A stretch of DNA of 64,000 bases from Theobroma cacao (GCF_000208745.1 NC_030855.1:8565200-8629199), one strand, 5' to 3'. Counted from the first letter of the stretch, positions 37,636 through 51,690 are shown. The notes: generated by a model from the sequence alone, not told the origin. Translations and numbers: made by a program.

Positions 37636-39555
37636 TTTTAATTACAAACAATATTACTATCAATACATATCATATATATTTAGATTTATATATATATCAA
37701 CATAACACAAGGCACATGGATTCATCATGGTTGCATTCCACAAGGCAAAAGTTTCATGAAAAGCTTGTTCCCAATGCATATTTTAGAGAAAGACAAATAA
37801 AATATTTCAATGGATTTAATCAAACACATATGCCCTAATCCTAAAACATTTTAATGCAAGTTCTCTCACCTTGGTGGGTTTGTAATTGAATTTCTTTTCA
37901 AAATTCTTCAAGCTATTATAGAAGCTTCCTTTTTCTCTCTCTAAAACACCTAACTAGTGAGAGGAAGTATGGAAGTAAGACTTTTCAAGGGTTTTAAAGT
38001 GAGAGAGTGAAAGAGCACAAAAGGTTCTATGAAAGGGTGCACAAAAGCATGAAAATTGGAGCTAGCTTGAGAGAAGTTATGGAGGTTTCAAAACAAGCTT
38101 CCATGGAGAATGAAAGAAATGTGAGATGGGAGGAAGAAAAAGAAAGAGTTGCTGGAGAAATGAAGAAGTTGCGAGAAAAATGATATTTATAGCTAAAGCT
38201 TATCCAATCTCTACTCAAATTATAAAAATGCACTTAACAAGTTGGCTTGTTCTCCTCCAATCCTTGGTGCAATCTTTTTACTCTTTTGACATTGGGACAA
38301 AGTCCATAATAGTCTAGAAATACTCGGGTTCACGAAAACTTAAAATTTTGACTCGAGATGAAAAATGACCATTTTGCCCCTACATTGGAAATCATCATTA
38401 TTCTTATTTTCTTTATCATTTTACCCTTATTTTCATCATTCATTTATGCCTTAGGCCTACTTAGGCCTTAACATTGTTTGAAAGCCTACTTCTAAGGGCT
38501 CACTAAGGAAATGATGAAATTACCCTTTGTCTGTGTTATCGAGTCTACACCTAGTCACCGGCTTATAGAGGTCGAGGTCTCATAATAAAACTCTTGACCA
38601 TCAGTGGAGTGACCGTGGATGAAGGTACAGCTACTAAGATGCCATAGTACCTACCAAGAAGGCGAGCATACGTGGACAACTCAATCTAGATCTCAATTGC
38701 CTCCGAATTTGAAAACATGAAGTTTAAAAGAGTGAGTGTAAAACTCAATGAGTGAAAATAAGAAGGGAACAAGTAACTAATACGAAAAAATTTTGAAAAC
38801 ATGATGCACTTTTCTTAAAAATAATGCAATTTAGTTTAATTTCTTGTAAAAGCCCATAATTCAACCTTTGATTATTAAATTCCTTAGTGTTGAAAAATCC
38901 ATGATAAATCATGAAGTTGAAAAGAATGAAAGTTTCAGCAAATGTCCAAGCAAGATAAGCAAAATAAAGGATTTCTCGTTGCAGCGAAAAGGCAATCTCA
39001 GTTTTCATATGTTTAGATTTTTCAAGCTATCTTCCACTAAACAAGTTCAATTGACATGATTTTTAGGTCATTAGAAAGCTAAGAGGTTGGGCTACAACTT
39101 TGATGTTTATCACTTTTGCCCAATTCTAATCAAAAGCTGGTCAAAATCGTTGTCAAAGTGAAAGTACTGCACCATAAATTTGGAACCACCTGAGAGTTTC
39201 TCGCTGTAGTGAAATGCAGAGCATGGATTAAGGCTGCCTACCCGAGAGTTTCTCGCTGCAGCGAAAATGAATCTTGCTGTAGTGAGAAACAAAGCAATTT
39301 AGTTAAAGGGGTTTGTTACATCAGAAAGCCATTTTCTTATTGAAATGAAAAGCAATTTGGGAGCAATTAACAATGCCAACATACAACACAATCACAAATA
39401 TTTTTACGAACTCTCTATAACATATATATATATACATATACATGCATATCACCGCCGCCTCACCCAGCTCATGTGCAACTAGAGTCATCGTGCACATAGC
39501 TAGAGTCATCATGTGCACCCCCACATTGTGCACAACGAATGCCATTGTGTGCAAA

Positions 39556-42012
39556 TGTGAAACCTCAACCTTCATAGATGTGTAACTCGAGGTGGAACTT
39601 ATGTTTAAAGGTTTAATTTGAGCTAATAATGCTAGTTTTACATTACTTATAATTATTTTATGTCGTTATAGGAGTAGGATCAAAAATAATTTTCATTGGT
39701 GAAGAAAGGTGCATAATGAATAGTAGCCCTATTTGCATATGTTTCGGTTTTTCAAGTGTATCTCTCACTACAGAAGCTCAAATAACCTTATTTTTGGCCC
39801 ATTGCAAATCTAAGAGGAAAGGCTACAACTTTTATGCTTACTACTTTTCCCAATTCTGGCAGGAAGATGGTCAAAATCTTTGTCTAAGTGAAAGGACTGT
39901 GCCAAAAGAACAGAAATTGGTAAAATGTTTGAGCTCTGCGACGCTGGAAATTGAGAGCTGTGGCTCTCACCGTAAATTCCACAATTAACAAGATTTTGGG
40001 GTTTTTGAAGCTAAGACTTTTGGGGCCTACTTAAAGGACCTCTTTCAGAGGATTTTGGACCTTTCCCTAATGTCAAAAGAGTAAAAGATTACACAAGAAC
40101 AAAAGGAAGACAAGTGGCATTGCTAAGGGTATTATTGTAATTTTTTGACAATTGGATAAGCTTTAACTATAAATATCTTCATTCTCTAGCACCTTCCTCA
40201 GATTTCCAACACTTCATCTTCTTCTTCTTCCTTCCATCCTACATTTCTTCACCCTCCACGGGAGTACTCTTCAAGCTTCCATAACTCTCTCAAGTTAGCC
40301 TTCATTTTCATGCTTTTGTGCATTGTTTTTATAAAACCTCTTATGCTCTTTCACTCTTTCACCTTAAAACCCCTGAAATGTCTTAGAATAATACTTTCTC
40401 TCACTAATTAGGGTTTTAGAGAGAGAAAAAAAGACCTTCTGTAATAGTTTGAAAATTCTTGAGGAGATATTCAATTGTAAATCTAGCAAGGTGAGCATTG
40501 AAATTGAGTTGATATTTTAAGTTGTTGAGGATGGCTGATGGTTAGATCTGTGAGTGTTTTGTAGTTAAATATATATTCGTTTTAGTGTCATTAGAGTAGT
40601 GAAAATAGATAGCCACTTAAAGGTAGTTGGAAACTAGTTAGGAATAACTAGCAGAACATGATTTAAGAGATAGCTTCTAGAACCATATTTATGTGAATTA
40701 AGTTAATTATGAAGCTATTATGATGATAGTTCCAACGAAGCTCCACTGCCCCATTTGGACCATTAGAGGAAGTGGAATTGAGTAAGGATTTAACAAATAC
40801 TGGTGAGTGAACTTGCATTTCAAAATGTTTTGGAGAAATGTTTATGTGTTTCAATGAATCATTTGGGAATTTAATCGGTTTTTGCTTCAAAATTTCCTAG
40901 GAACAAGCCCTTGATAAAATGTTTGATGTTGTGAAATGTGAAATGTGTAAAAGGATGAATCCATATGTTTTTGTATAATGTTGATATATATATAGATATA
41001 CTATGTCATAAACGGTACCATTGTGCAACAAATGCAACCGTGCATGTGCAGGGTGAGTGTGCACTTGTCGATGATGACAGTGGTGAGGGAGATGGATGGT
41101 GATACTATCCGGCTATTTGTTCGATGTGGTGGGATGTACATGAGTTGTGTGAGATGGGATGTTTGGCTATGTGCACGATGTGGTGGGATGCATAATGGCT
41201 GGGTGAGATGGGATGTCCGGCTATGTGCACGATGTGGTGGGATGCACATGAGCTGGGTGAGATGCACATGATGAATCTTAAAAATTTGTCATTTATTTGC
41301 AAATTCATTTTAATGCAACGTGAAACACTCTGTTTATACTGCCTTACTTGGATAATTGTTGGAAATTTCCCTTCTTTCCAATTTCATGATGAATACGGTT
41401 CCTTCATCATTAAATGATTTAATAACCAAGGGTTAAAATGGAGGGATTTTAATAAGAACTTGAGCTAATTTGCATTGTTTTCGAATAAGTGCATCATGAT
41501 TATCAACTTTCCGTGTTGTTGCTTGTTCCCTTCTTATGTTTACTCATTGAGTTTGTGCTCACTGTTTTCAACTTCATGTTTTCAGATCAGGAGGCAGTTG
41601 GAACCTAAGTGGAGGTGTCCACATAGTCTCGTCTTTGTTGGTAGGTATGTTGGCATTCAGTAGCTGTCCCTTCACCTTGTTATTTCGCTGGAAGTCAAGA
41701 ATCATTTTGTTTGTGAATACGTTCATGTGATGTAAAGTATTAAGATATGTGTCTTAGACAATGTATGTATACTGTGAAGGGTAATGCCACTACTAGTTGG
41801 CAATGGTTAACATTATTTAAGTAACGTGAAATGCAGTTTTTGATTGCTACAACATATTAATTAGTTACTTATGGATTGGAAGTATGAAAGATGACTTTAA
41901 GAATAATTGATGGAATGATGAGCCGGATTACGTAAATAAGCTTGCTTGGGCTTAGTGGACTACGTCCATTGAGTCCATGTGCCGGTAACGTCTTGGAAAT
42001 CAGGTCATGATA
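39556..42012 (+). mobile_element. Solo LTR, group B, plus strand, nested in element 2 LTR
   Basis: The 2457-bp LTR runs from TGTGAAACCTCAACC to CAGGTCATGATA (a decayed GTCGTGACA). Flanks GCAAA (39551-39555) and GCAAC (42013-42017) form a one-mismatch duplication inside the host minisatellite. It has a TATA box at 40168-40175 and a minisatellite at about 41040-41275. Its first ~450 bp include a block (about 39690-39900) that resembles, in opposite LTR-relative orientation, parts of the element 2 LTRs near 38995 and 54250. Confidence 0.82.
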
Positions 42013-43670
42013 GCAACCCCTACATCATGCACAGTAATGTCATCCTCCACACTCCCACACCCTGTCATCACCAGCATGTGCATCCCCTACATAGCGCACA
42101 ACTAATGCCATTGTGTGCAACCCCCACATCGTGCACAACAATGTCATCCTCCACACTCCCACTCCTTGTCATCACCGGCATGTGCATCCCCCACATTGTG
42201 CACATGCACGGTTATATTCATTACACAATATTATCTACCAATGTACAATACATATATATATATATATGTCAACATATAAAAGGATTTCACAAATTCATTA
42301 CAATCACATTTCATAACGCAAAAACGTTTTGTCAAAGGCTTGTTTTCGTATGCATTTTAAAGAAAAGACAATTTAAACAAATCAAGTGATTGCTTCAAAC
42401 ATATATGCATCTGCCCAAAGCATTTTAGTGGAGGTTCACTCACCAGTATTTGTTAAATCTTTACCCAACTCTAACTTCCTCTAATGGTCCAAATGGGGCG
42501 GTGGGGCTTCGTTGGAACCTATCATCACAATAGCATCACAATTAACTCAATTCACATAACTATAAATTCTAAAAGCTATCTCCTAACTAGCTTCCAATTG
42601 CCATTAAGTGGCTATCTATTTTCACTATCCTAATCACTCAAAAATGAACAAACAACCTCAACTACAAAACACTCACAAGTCTAATCACTAGCCATTCTCA
42701 ACACTTAAAAATCAACACTACTTCATTACTCACCTTGGTAGCTTTGTAAGTGAATTCCTTTCCAAGAATTTTCAAGATATTATAGAAGCTCTCTCTCTTT
42801 CTCTCTCTAAAAAACCTAGCTAGTGAGAGAAAGTATGGGAGTAAGACTTTTTAAGGTTTTTAAGGTGAGAGAGTGAAAAAGCATAAAAAACCCTATAACA
42901 AGGTGTGTAAAAGCATGAAATTTAAGGTTAGTTTGAGAGAGTGATGGAAGCTTTGAGAGAAGCTTTCATGAAGGATGAAAGAAATGTGAGATGGGAGGAA
43001 GAGGAAGAAGAAGTTGCTGAAGAAATGAGATATTTATGCTATGGTTGACTCAAGTTTCATTTATTTACAAAATAACATCCAATAGTTGACTTTGCCTTTT
43101 TTCTTTCCTTTGGTTAAGCTTTTTACTCTTTTGACACTGAGGCAAGGTCCATAATAGTCTAGAAATACTCAAGTTCACAAAAACTTAAAAATTTTGATTT
43201 GAGATGCAAAATGACTGTTTTACCCCTATTGTGAAAATTATCAGTATTTCTATCTTCTTCATTTATTTTACCATCATTCATTTATTCCTTAGGTGTATTT
43301 AGACCTTAATAACATTTGAGAGCTACTTCTAGGAGCTCACCATGAGAAATGATGAAATTACCCCTGGTCCGTGTTATTGCGTCTAATGCTAGTTGTGGGT
43401 CTATAGAGGTCGAGGTCTCACACTCCTCTTGTCTCCTTGGTGCCCAAAATACCTTATTATGCCCTAATTCACTTCCGAATCATTTTGCTTTTATCTCGTA
43501 AATTCTTCGTCGATAAAAATATTATTATGTTATTATTATTTCTTCGCGTGTGGAATATTTTATCCCAAAACTATTCCTTTCATCTTTAATCACTTTCAAA
43601 CATTATAATTAACCTCAATTGGCATCCGATAAGTTTTATTAGTTACCATATCAAAGTACAGGGTATTACA

Positions 43671-43683
43671 GTCTCCCTCACTT
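43671..43683 (-). other. Polypurine tract of element 2
   Basis: GTCTCCCTCACTT on the plus strand reads AAGTGAGGGAGAC on the element strand, immediately before the 3' LTR start TGTAATACC. Confidence 0.75.
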
Positions 43684-46600
43684 AAATAAAATTCGTCCTC
43701 GAATTTTCCTCAATGTTGGGTTGTTAATCTCCCTCAATGATTTTATTCCATTTCCTTCTTCATAGGGAATTTTGATTTACGCACTTCATTACCTTCAATT
43801 TGACATAGAACACTTTACAAGATCAGGGTACGTATCTTATATCTATTATCATCTTTGAGTCCAAACCACGGTACCCTTCTCAATTATTCTTTCTTATCAT
43901 TAAGATCCCTAATATGCCTTTAATTCCATTACTAACCTTAAACATACCTTTATCTCGATTTTTACCAAACCCCTCATCATTTGTTCACCTTATCCCCATA
44001 CACCATAAACACACCCTATTCATTAACACACATATTTCTAACATTCCTTCACTCTTCATGTTTATTTCGTATTTATGCAACGTAAATCTTCGTAATCATA
44101 CTAATCCATCTTATATTGCTGAACAACTCCATAGATTACATTTCTTTGATATCATTTCCTTGGATATTTCTTTAAAATTTCTTATATCAATATAGTTCCA
44201 CTTTTGATGGGACTTCTTATCACTGTATTATCCATACAACTCATCAAATATATCAAGTTCAAATCTCGAATCTCTAAAAACAGTTCTTCATTTTAGTTGG
44301 CCACATCATCAATTCCACACATACGTATGTACACGTACTTCTAAATGTCAATATTCTTCATTATGTTTAGGGATCTTTGTGTTCAAGTGCCTTCAGACTA
44401 AGTTTCCCTTTATTTGTTCTCCATCATAACCAAGATTCGTTATAATAATTCTCATATTTAATCTATAAACATTGGAGTATAATCAATTTCAGATTACCTT
44501 TTTTATATGTTTAAATCATTATTCCACTTACGTCTACCACAAGTTATCTCTTACGTAATCCATACAAATTCTCATTATGCCTACACATAACTTCACATCA
44601 TTTACTTGCTTATACTCCCTTCTTATCATTTCTAATTATATACTTAAGTTTCATTGTACTATATATCCTTGCACCACAATGTCATTAGTCACATTTCACT
44701 TACTAAATATCATTTGCATTATCTTGCAATCCAGTATGCGTATATGCTTTATAACCCCATTGATCCTTCAAAGATTCATCTTTACTTGATCATTGCATCT
44801 TATGCAGTACCATAATCCCTAAAAGTCATCTTTATATCTCAATTATCTTTCATGCCTTTAACATGTAGATTATATCATTTTTGCAATTCGTGATTAATCA
44901 GTCACTTAAGACTTAGACTTATTCAAATCGTGCATAGCTTATGCGTTTCTAAATTCCAATTTCCATAATACATTAAGAGGTTTTCATTGTCCAACTTCAT
45001 TATGAAGGTTACCTCTAATCATCTTTTATACTATTCTTTTATACCAATATAACATCAGTCTCCCTTAACCAATTCACAATTTGCACTTGAAATTGCAAGA
45101 CTTGAAACAAGGTTATTCTTTAGTACCTCTTAATGTCAATGTGAGTATCATTCTTAGCTTACAGCTTCCTTTTTGTAACCACATAACTTAATGCTTGTTT
45201 CCACAAAATTCATAGCAAAACTCCTCTTCAGTATTTCCTTGGAAATACTTATCTTAAACTTATGTCTCACCGCCTATAATCACTTAACCCGTGGTTTAGC
45301 TATCAGGCTCCTTAGCAAGTTTCAAAATTCCATATATTATACTTGTCGCGTATGTTTGGTAATTCTTTCTCAAGAATGTTCATGTTTTCTTCAAACACTT
45401 AATCACTTATTTACTTATTAACATTCTGAGCATATCATTACAAAGCCAGGCACTTATTCTCTAAGATATATAAATGCATATTCATTTATTCAATCCTCAG
45501 TTTATACTCATATGTTTCTAGTATGCCACATAATTGGCCTTGTGTTGTTACCAATCCTTTTCATTCAACAAAGTAAGGACAAGATTTATAATTCCTCATA
45601 ACGATACTTTACATTAACTCATTTTCTATGTCACGCTTGTAATTCTCCATTCACACTTTCATTATTTGGTTTTGACGTCCCTTATCAATTTCACATATAT
45701 TCATCAAACTTTTCACTCACTTTTTCCTTAGCCTTTAACAAGGCTTAATCTCTAGTCTACTTTATTTCTTAGAATTTGACTTTAGTCAACATATTATTCA
45801 TCTTAATTCTTCACATGGTAATTTATCTCAACGTAGCCATCTGAAGAACTCTTTAACTTCTCTTTCCTTTGCTTACATGCCCATATATATAAGGCAATAA
45901 AGAAACCTTTCAATTTAGCCATCTAAACACTTTTCCAACACACTTAAAACTCCAAATAACAAAGCTCAACATTAAGACTAATGGCCATAGTTCAACTTAT
46001 GAGTTTTATCTTCATGCCACTCACCATTTGCTTGTGTTTTCCAACCATGAAGGGGTCTTAACACGACAGCGTTGGGTAGTCAGCACTGCGACGTTGCAGC
46101 TGCTGGAATTTACCTCATCAAATTGATTATTTTACCTTTAGGGCTACTACACTAATCATTCTCAACCGCATGGCTTTCTCTTAAGCCTATACCACAATTT
46201 CCATCAACATGTGTATCTTCATTTTGCTTATCATATGCTCTAGGCCAAGTCGATACTTTTAACTCAAATTAACTTGTAACTCTTATCATTAATCACTAAG
46301 TCCCACCCTAGGCTATCCTTTCCATATGGTGTAATGAATTCACAACATACATATCACTACACACATAATTATTCATTATTTATGACATCCCACAATTCTT
46401 ATCATCCATAATTAATTATTTTTCTTGTCTAGTAACTCAAATAGTTATTGACTTTCAGTACAAATGACCATAAAAATAGTTCATCGTTCTCCACATTCTA
46501 CATTCATAATCTTTATTAAATCAAGAATTCATCTTTCCCAAGTTCCATAATTTGCCTCCAATGAGCTATCTTTGTGTCAGATTATCACTTTATAATGTTA

Positions 46601-46888
46601 TGGCATCATTTCTTTCCATGCTTAAGTTTACAATCCTTGACTTAATCACGTTGACCATTCAAAGTGTCATCTATAGTCCCTTTGATTTCCTCCCATCACT
46701 CATTTTAATAACTTTCGAACTTTCACAACACACTTCTCATACATGTTAGGGCATTCTTAATCTCATGCTAAGCTTATGGTCATGTAACCACTAATTAGGC
46801 TAAATCTTTCTATGGGATATCTTTTTCCATATGATGCATGGGGATCACAAGATGTACAACTCCAAGTATATGCCTACATATTGATAAC
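43671..46888 (-). mobile_element. Interior of element 2, 3' part, non-coding
   Basis: On the element sense strand this is C-poor, so the plus strand is G-poor. It lacks RT, RH and integrase motifs. Next to the LTR it has a PPT (43671-43683) preceded on the sense strand by GAGGAAAATTCGAGGACGAA, the 3'-end signature of many plant Ty3 elements. Several blocks match the interior of element 1. Plus-strand frames such as 43914-44195 are chance. Confidence 0.75.
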
Positions 46889-48166
46889 TGTGAGACCTCA
46901 ACCCCTATAAGCTCATAACTACGTATAGACGCAATAACACGGGCCAACGGTAGTTTCGTCATTTCCTGTAAAAAGCTCCTAGAAGAAGGCTTTATGATAT
47001 TTTACGGTCTAAATAGGCATAAGACCAAATAAATAATGTGTAATGATGAAAACACGAAGAAAACTAAAAGTTTTGATAATTTCACATAGGGGCAAAATGG
47101 TCATTTTGCACTCGAGTCAAAATTTTAAGTTTTCGTAAACTCGAGTAGTTTAGATCATTGTGGACCTTGTCCTAGTGTCAAAAGAATAAAAAAATTGCAC
47201 AAAGGATTGGAGAAGAACAAGTTAACTTGATAAAAGGCATTTTCGTAATTTCAAGGGGAGTTGGATAAGTATGAGCTATATATATCTTTCTTCTAGCAGC
47301 TTCCTCATTCTCCAGCAGCTTTTCTTCTTCTTCTTCCTTGTTCCCTCTCACATTTCTTCATCCTTCATGGGAGTCCTCTTCAAGCTTCCATAACTTTCTC
47401 TCTCTAGCTCTAATTTTCATGCCTTGGTGCACCTTTTCATGAAATCCTTGTGCTCTTTCAGTCTCTCACTTTAAAACCCTTAAAAAATCCCACTTTCATA
47501 CTTTCTCTCACTAGCTAAGTGTTTAGAGAGAGAAAGAGAGAAAGCTCCCATAATAGCTTGGAAAATTTATTGGAAAGAATTTTAAAGTTTCAAGCTACCG
47601 AGGTGAGTAAGGGGTGTCAATTTTAAACATTTTCATAAATATATTCCTATAAGTATGATTTATTTTAATTATGAAAATTATGGATAGCATGTGCTGGTAG
47701 ATATTTTAGGGAACTGTGAATGTTTGTAGTTAAGGTTATCCACTCATTTTAGAGTGATTAGGGTAGTGAAAATAGATAGCCATTTAAATGGCAATTGAAA
47801 GCTAGCTAAGAGAAAGCTTTAGACTTTATAAGTATGTGAATTGACAAATTGGTGATGCTAATGTGATGATAGGTTTCAACGAAGCCTCATCATCCCATTT
47901 GGACAATTAAGGAAGTTAGGATTGGCTAAAGGCTCAAATAATACTAGTGAGTGGACTTGCATTTCAAAATTTATTTTGGGAATGTGAATGTAATTGTACA
48001 AACATATGAAAGATTTTATCCAGCTTTTCTTTAAAAATCTACCTTGGAAACAAGCCTTGGGTGAAGTGTTTTTATCTTGTGAAAATGTGCTATATAAATG
48101 GTTTATGTGTTATCACAACATGATGATATGTATAATGTGCATTGGGTGTTTCTTTCGTATGTTGAT

Positions 48167-48340
48167 GTGGCCCCAGCTATGTGCGAGTAGGAGTGCTCAT
48201 ACACCGATGATGACCCGGCTATGTGCGAGTAGGAGTGCATATAAGCCGATAATGACCCGGCTATGTGCGAGTAGGAGTGCACATAAGCTGATGCTGACCT
48301 AGCCATGTGCTAGTGGGGAGTGCACATAAGCTGATGACGA
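48167..48340 (+). repeat. 42-bp minisatellite, four units
   Basis: GACCCGGCTATGTGCGAGTA repeats with a 42-bp period. Because 42 is a multiple of three, frames on both strands stay open through it, which explains the short open frames here. It is immediately followed by the TA-rich run hit by the LTR at 48376. Confidence 0.8.
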
Positions 48341-48375
48341 TGGGAGAGTGTGCATGATGATGAATATATATATAT

Positions 48376-51162
48376 TGTCACGACCCGGAACTCTCATCAG
48401 GCCCATGACAACTGCCACGACGTCTCGATAGGCACTTATTACTCTGAATGCCAATCGAAACCCCGGAAGGCTTAGCATCAGCTTCTGCATCTCCCCGGTG
48501 AGCGACAGTTATTAAATCTCGCATTTCAAGAAATCATAAGTCGTTTCAAAATCAAAACAATATAATATTATTTTCTAGCTCACAAGGGCATTTTCGTCAT
48601 TTTTCTTCGAAAATACTGAAACTTGCCAAAAGCATGGTGTAAGGGTGAAAAACACATGTTCCATAATTAAAAGTAAATTTAGATGTCTAAAATAATTATT
48701 TGAAATGAAATTATAATTGTTTGAATAAAATAATGATATTCAATAAAATATTCTATTTTCTTAAAAAAACAGTATTTATAGAGAAATTCGTAAATAATTT
48801 TTGTGGTGTAAAAGCTAAATATATTCATATGTACTTTAAAGCATATAACTGAAGTATAAAATTACTTTTACAGTGACAAGTGGGCCCCCAACTAACCAAT
48901 AAGGTGCAAGTTTGTGAACCTACAATTTTGTCGATGCAAGGCTAACTGAAGTCCTTGATGCAATTGACTATCTACCAATTATCCCAAGCTTCAAATGTGG
49001 GGAATTGAGGGTGGTGAGATTATAAAATCCCAGTGAGTAAACAGATGCCATCTAAACCATCTAAAGTCGAGTAAATGGAGACAAGTAAGATATTCCATTC
49101 CAGTATGTTTTTCATAACATCAATAATCAATTTACTCAAATAATCAACTTGGCTTATGTATTTCACAAAACTTGGCTCCTGCCAATATCATTCCCGGGGA
49201 TGCCTTGGCCCAGGCATCTCATCGAGACCGCCAAGGCTATTCAGTGTAGTACACACGTGAACATATTTTTACATTTGAAAATCTAGCCATGCGTTGGCGT
49301 TGGCTGAGTCTCACTCTCACGCTGTGGTCCACGTGAAGTGCACTCAAATCATTACCTCTAGAGACACCCTCCACACGGTTCTCTGATTAAGGTAACATAT
49401 ATAAGATTCTATGCCCCCTCTCTTAGGCTAGTCCACAAAACCTCAACTACAGTAATTATGGATTATTTTATCTACCACCTGATTTATAAAATCTTTATCT
49501 GCATGACATGGCAGTTTATTTCAACCTAGCCTCTCAAGGTTGAATACACAGTACAAATAATTCTAACACCAACAATCAGTTTAGCCATTCATGCTCATAT
49601 ATTGTCATAAGCCATTCAATTTAAAACCATAAAATTACAACACATCAAGTGGTCTCCAATTACTTTATTTTCAAAACCATAATTCAATTTCAAGACAATT
49701 TATAAAATCATTTCGATTAATCACATTTTGCTTATAAAACATAAAGATTTACCATTTAAACTCATTTTCCATAAAATCTCAAAGTCGGATAAAAACTACT
49801 TTAGATAATTAAGACGATAATAAGGTTGCTCATAGTATCAGGAGTAGAAATACTCCTAGTCCCGGTCTTTAGTGTAATCTTTTTATCCTTATCAAATAGC
49901 TCACCACCTATACATCACACATGACACAAAATTCAATAATTTGTGTCAATTTGTCATAAACTATTTCAGGCCCTCTAAATCTGAATGAATGCATGGAATG
50001 CTCGGTCAACCGCTTAAACGCGATATTGACTTAATTCGGCCTATCACCCGATTAAATTACGAACGCGTCCAATTTAATCCCAAATTACTCCATTTCTTTT
50101 CTAATACCTCAATTAACCAAACATTATTCTAATAACACAAATTTCAGCATCAAAACCCTCCCATTTCTTCATGGAAAAATTCAACCATTACAGTGTACTA
50201 ACATCATGATTTTTCCTACTTAATTTTCTCACCATTATTCATCATTTTCTAAGCCATTTATCTTGAAATAATAATAATCCATCACCCACACACATCAAGG
50301 AAGATTTGGCCAATGAAGATTCATGGGGAAAATGGATTCTTTTCTTGTTGTTTTGCTTCTAAATATGCTAAACTAACCTTAATCACTAACATAACTTAAA
50401 ATCAAACAATTCCAACACCATTTCTCTCACCATACCCGTTTGGCCTACCACTTATTCACTATGAAATCATTCTTCTCAACCATAGAAATAAGAAAATAAA
50501 GCATGGGTATTGTAAATCTCAAGTAAAAATAAAGAATTTTCACTTTACCTTGCTTAATTCCTTGGATTTTCACACTTTCTCTTGAATTTTTCTTGGCTAG
50601 GGTTTGTTTTCCTTATTTTCTTTCTTTACTCTCTTGTTTTCTTGCTTGTCTGACCCTTATGGTGAGAATGGGCTAATTCTATGCTGATTTTTATAGCTTA
50701 ATAATAAGATAATAAAGCTTGACATGTGGCACTTTGTGATTAGTCCACACTTTAAATATTTGTCTTTTAATTCTGTAATTCTCCACCACACATTTTCTCA
50801 TATTTATCCATTTCTATGATGAATAAAATTCCTTGGTCTTGACAAGTGTCGAGGGTGAAAATTTATCGATTTACCCCCGAAGTGAGAAAATTACCATTTT
50901 ACCCCTAGATAGTGAAAATTCCGGTTTGACTCCGAATTGATCCTCAAACTCCGAATCACCATTTTAAGTCATTCTTGAACTGTAAAATTTTGAATTTCAC
51001 CTTAAAATCCTTATTTGACCTAGTTCGAGGCTTAGATCAACTTTATTGTACCTCTAGGTACAGCACCAACTTTTGTTGATTTTTCGGGGCTCTCGTAGTA
51101 TGTAAACATACTATTTATCACATGTATGTCATGGCAAGTATTTTATAAGGTCGGGCTTTACA
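48376..51162 (-). mobile_element. Solo LTR, group A, minus strand, deepest nested copy
   Basis: The 2787-bp LTR runs from TGTCACGACCCGG to GTCGGGCTTTACA. Flanks TATAT (48371-48375 and 51163-51167) match, although in a TA run this is weaker evidence. It is the fourth level of nesting at this place. Confidence 0.9.
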
Positions 51163-51349
51163 TATATATATATATATATACAAATATAGATATGTTTGTC
51201 ATGGAAAGTTCATGAATATGTATATCATTGAGATGCATGTGAAATTTGACATGTTAAGCTTCGGGAAATTATATGTGTTTCATGTTGCATTTGTCATGTG
51301 AACAGGGTGACCTTTTCTTGAGGAAATGGGAAATTTTTGCTAGTGTCCT

Positions 51350-51690
51350 GTTTCTCGCTATAGTGAGATTCATTCTCGCTGCAGCGAGAAACTCTCAAGT
51401 TTTCGAGGGTTTCACCAGACATGGTTCTCCTTGCAGCGAGAAAGTTTGTGTTTTATGGCTTGAATCTCGCTGTAGCGAAAAACTATCTATTTCGCTTAGT
51501 ATCTTGATCGATTGCTGTGCTATTTTCCACTTCTTGGGTACCATAGTTGAGCATGGACTTCCAACATTAAGGAATAAACAAATATAAGTTTAAAATGAGG
51601 GGTTTGGTGAAAAACCCTTGGCCAGCTAAGAAACCCTCGGCTAGTTGATAATTTAAGTCAAATGTCGCTGCAGCGAGAATGCCTTTCCAC
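51350..51690. repeat. 18-bp palindrome cluster with a perfect copy
   Basis: TTCTCGCTGCAGCGAGAA is perfect at 51373-51390. Variants occur at about 51354, 51430, 51464 and 51665. It has the same position and organisation as 14015-14275. Confidence 0.78.

Larger units (their letters stand above)
36350..38584 (-). mobile_element. Solo LTR, group B short form, minus strand, nested
   Basis: The 2235-bp LTR runs from TGTCACAACTC to GGTCTCATA (a decayed GGTCTCACA). Flanks ATAAG (36345-36349) and ATAAA (38585-38589) form a one-mismatch duplication. It contains, inverted, the palindrome cluster (36980-37250), the minisatellite (37440-37635) and the TATA box (TATTTATA, 38184-38191). Confidence 0.85.
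36038..43670 (-). repeat. 3' LTR of element 2, with two nested LTRs
   Basis: The left end TATCACAACCC is a decayed TGTCACAACCC; the right end is GGGTATTACA. Net length is about 2931 bp. Sequence 36038-36349, 38590-39550 and 42018-43670 is collinear with the right-hand LTR. The last 248 bp (43423-43670) are the TGTAATACC module, preceded by GGTCTCACA. A minisatellite in this LTR (about 39455-39550 and 42013-42210) is split by the insertion at 39556. Confidence 0.85.

Noticed and set aside
37281..37838. 185-codon plus-strand open frame
   Set aside because: Runs through the antisense of an LTR minisatellite with a 42-bp-like period; His/Pro/Thr-rich low complexity, no domain.
43914..46749. Several 65-93-codon plus-strand frames
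   Set aside because: They are antisense to the element 2 interior, which is G-poor on this strand and therefore poor in TAG/TGA stops.
51163..51182. (TA)n run as an origin or attachment site
   Set aside because: A simple microsatellite at the host LTR; the flanking TATAT is only the duplication of the nested LTR.
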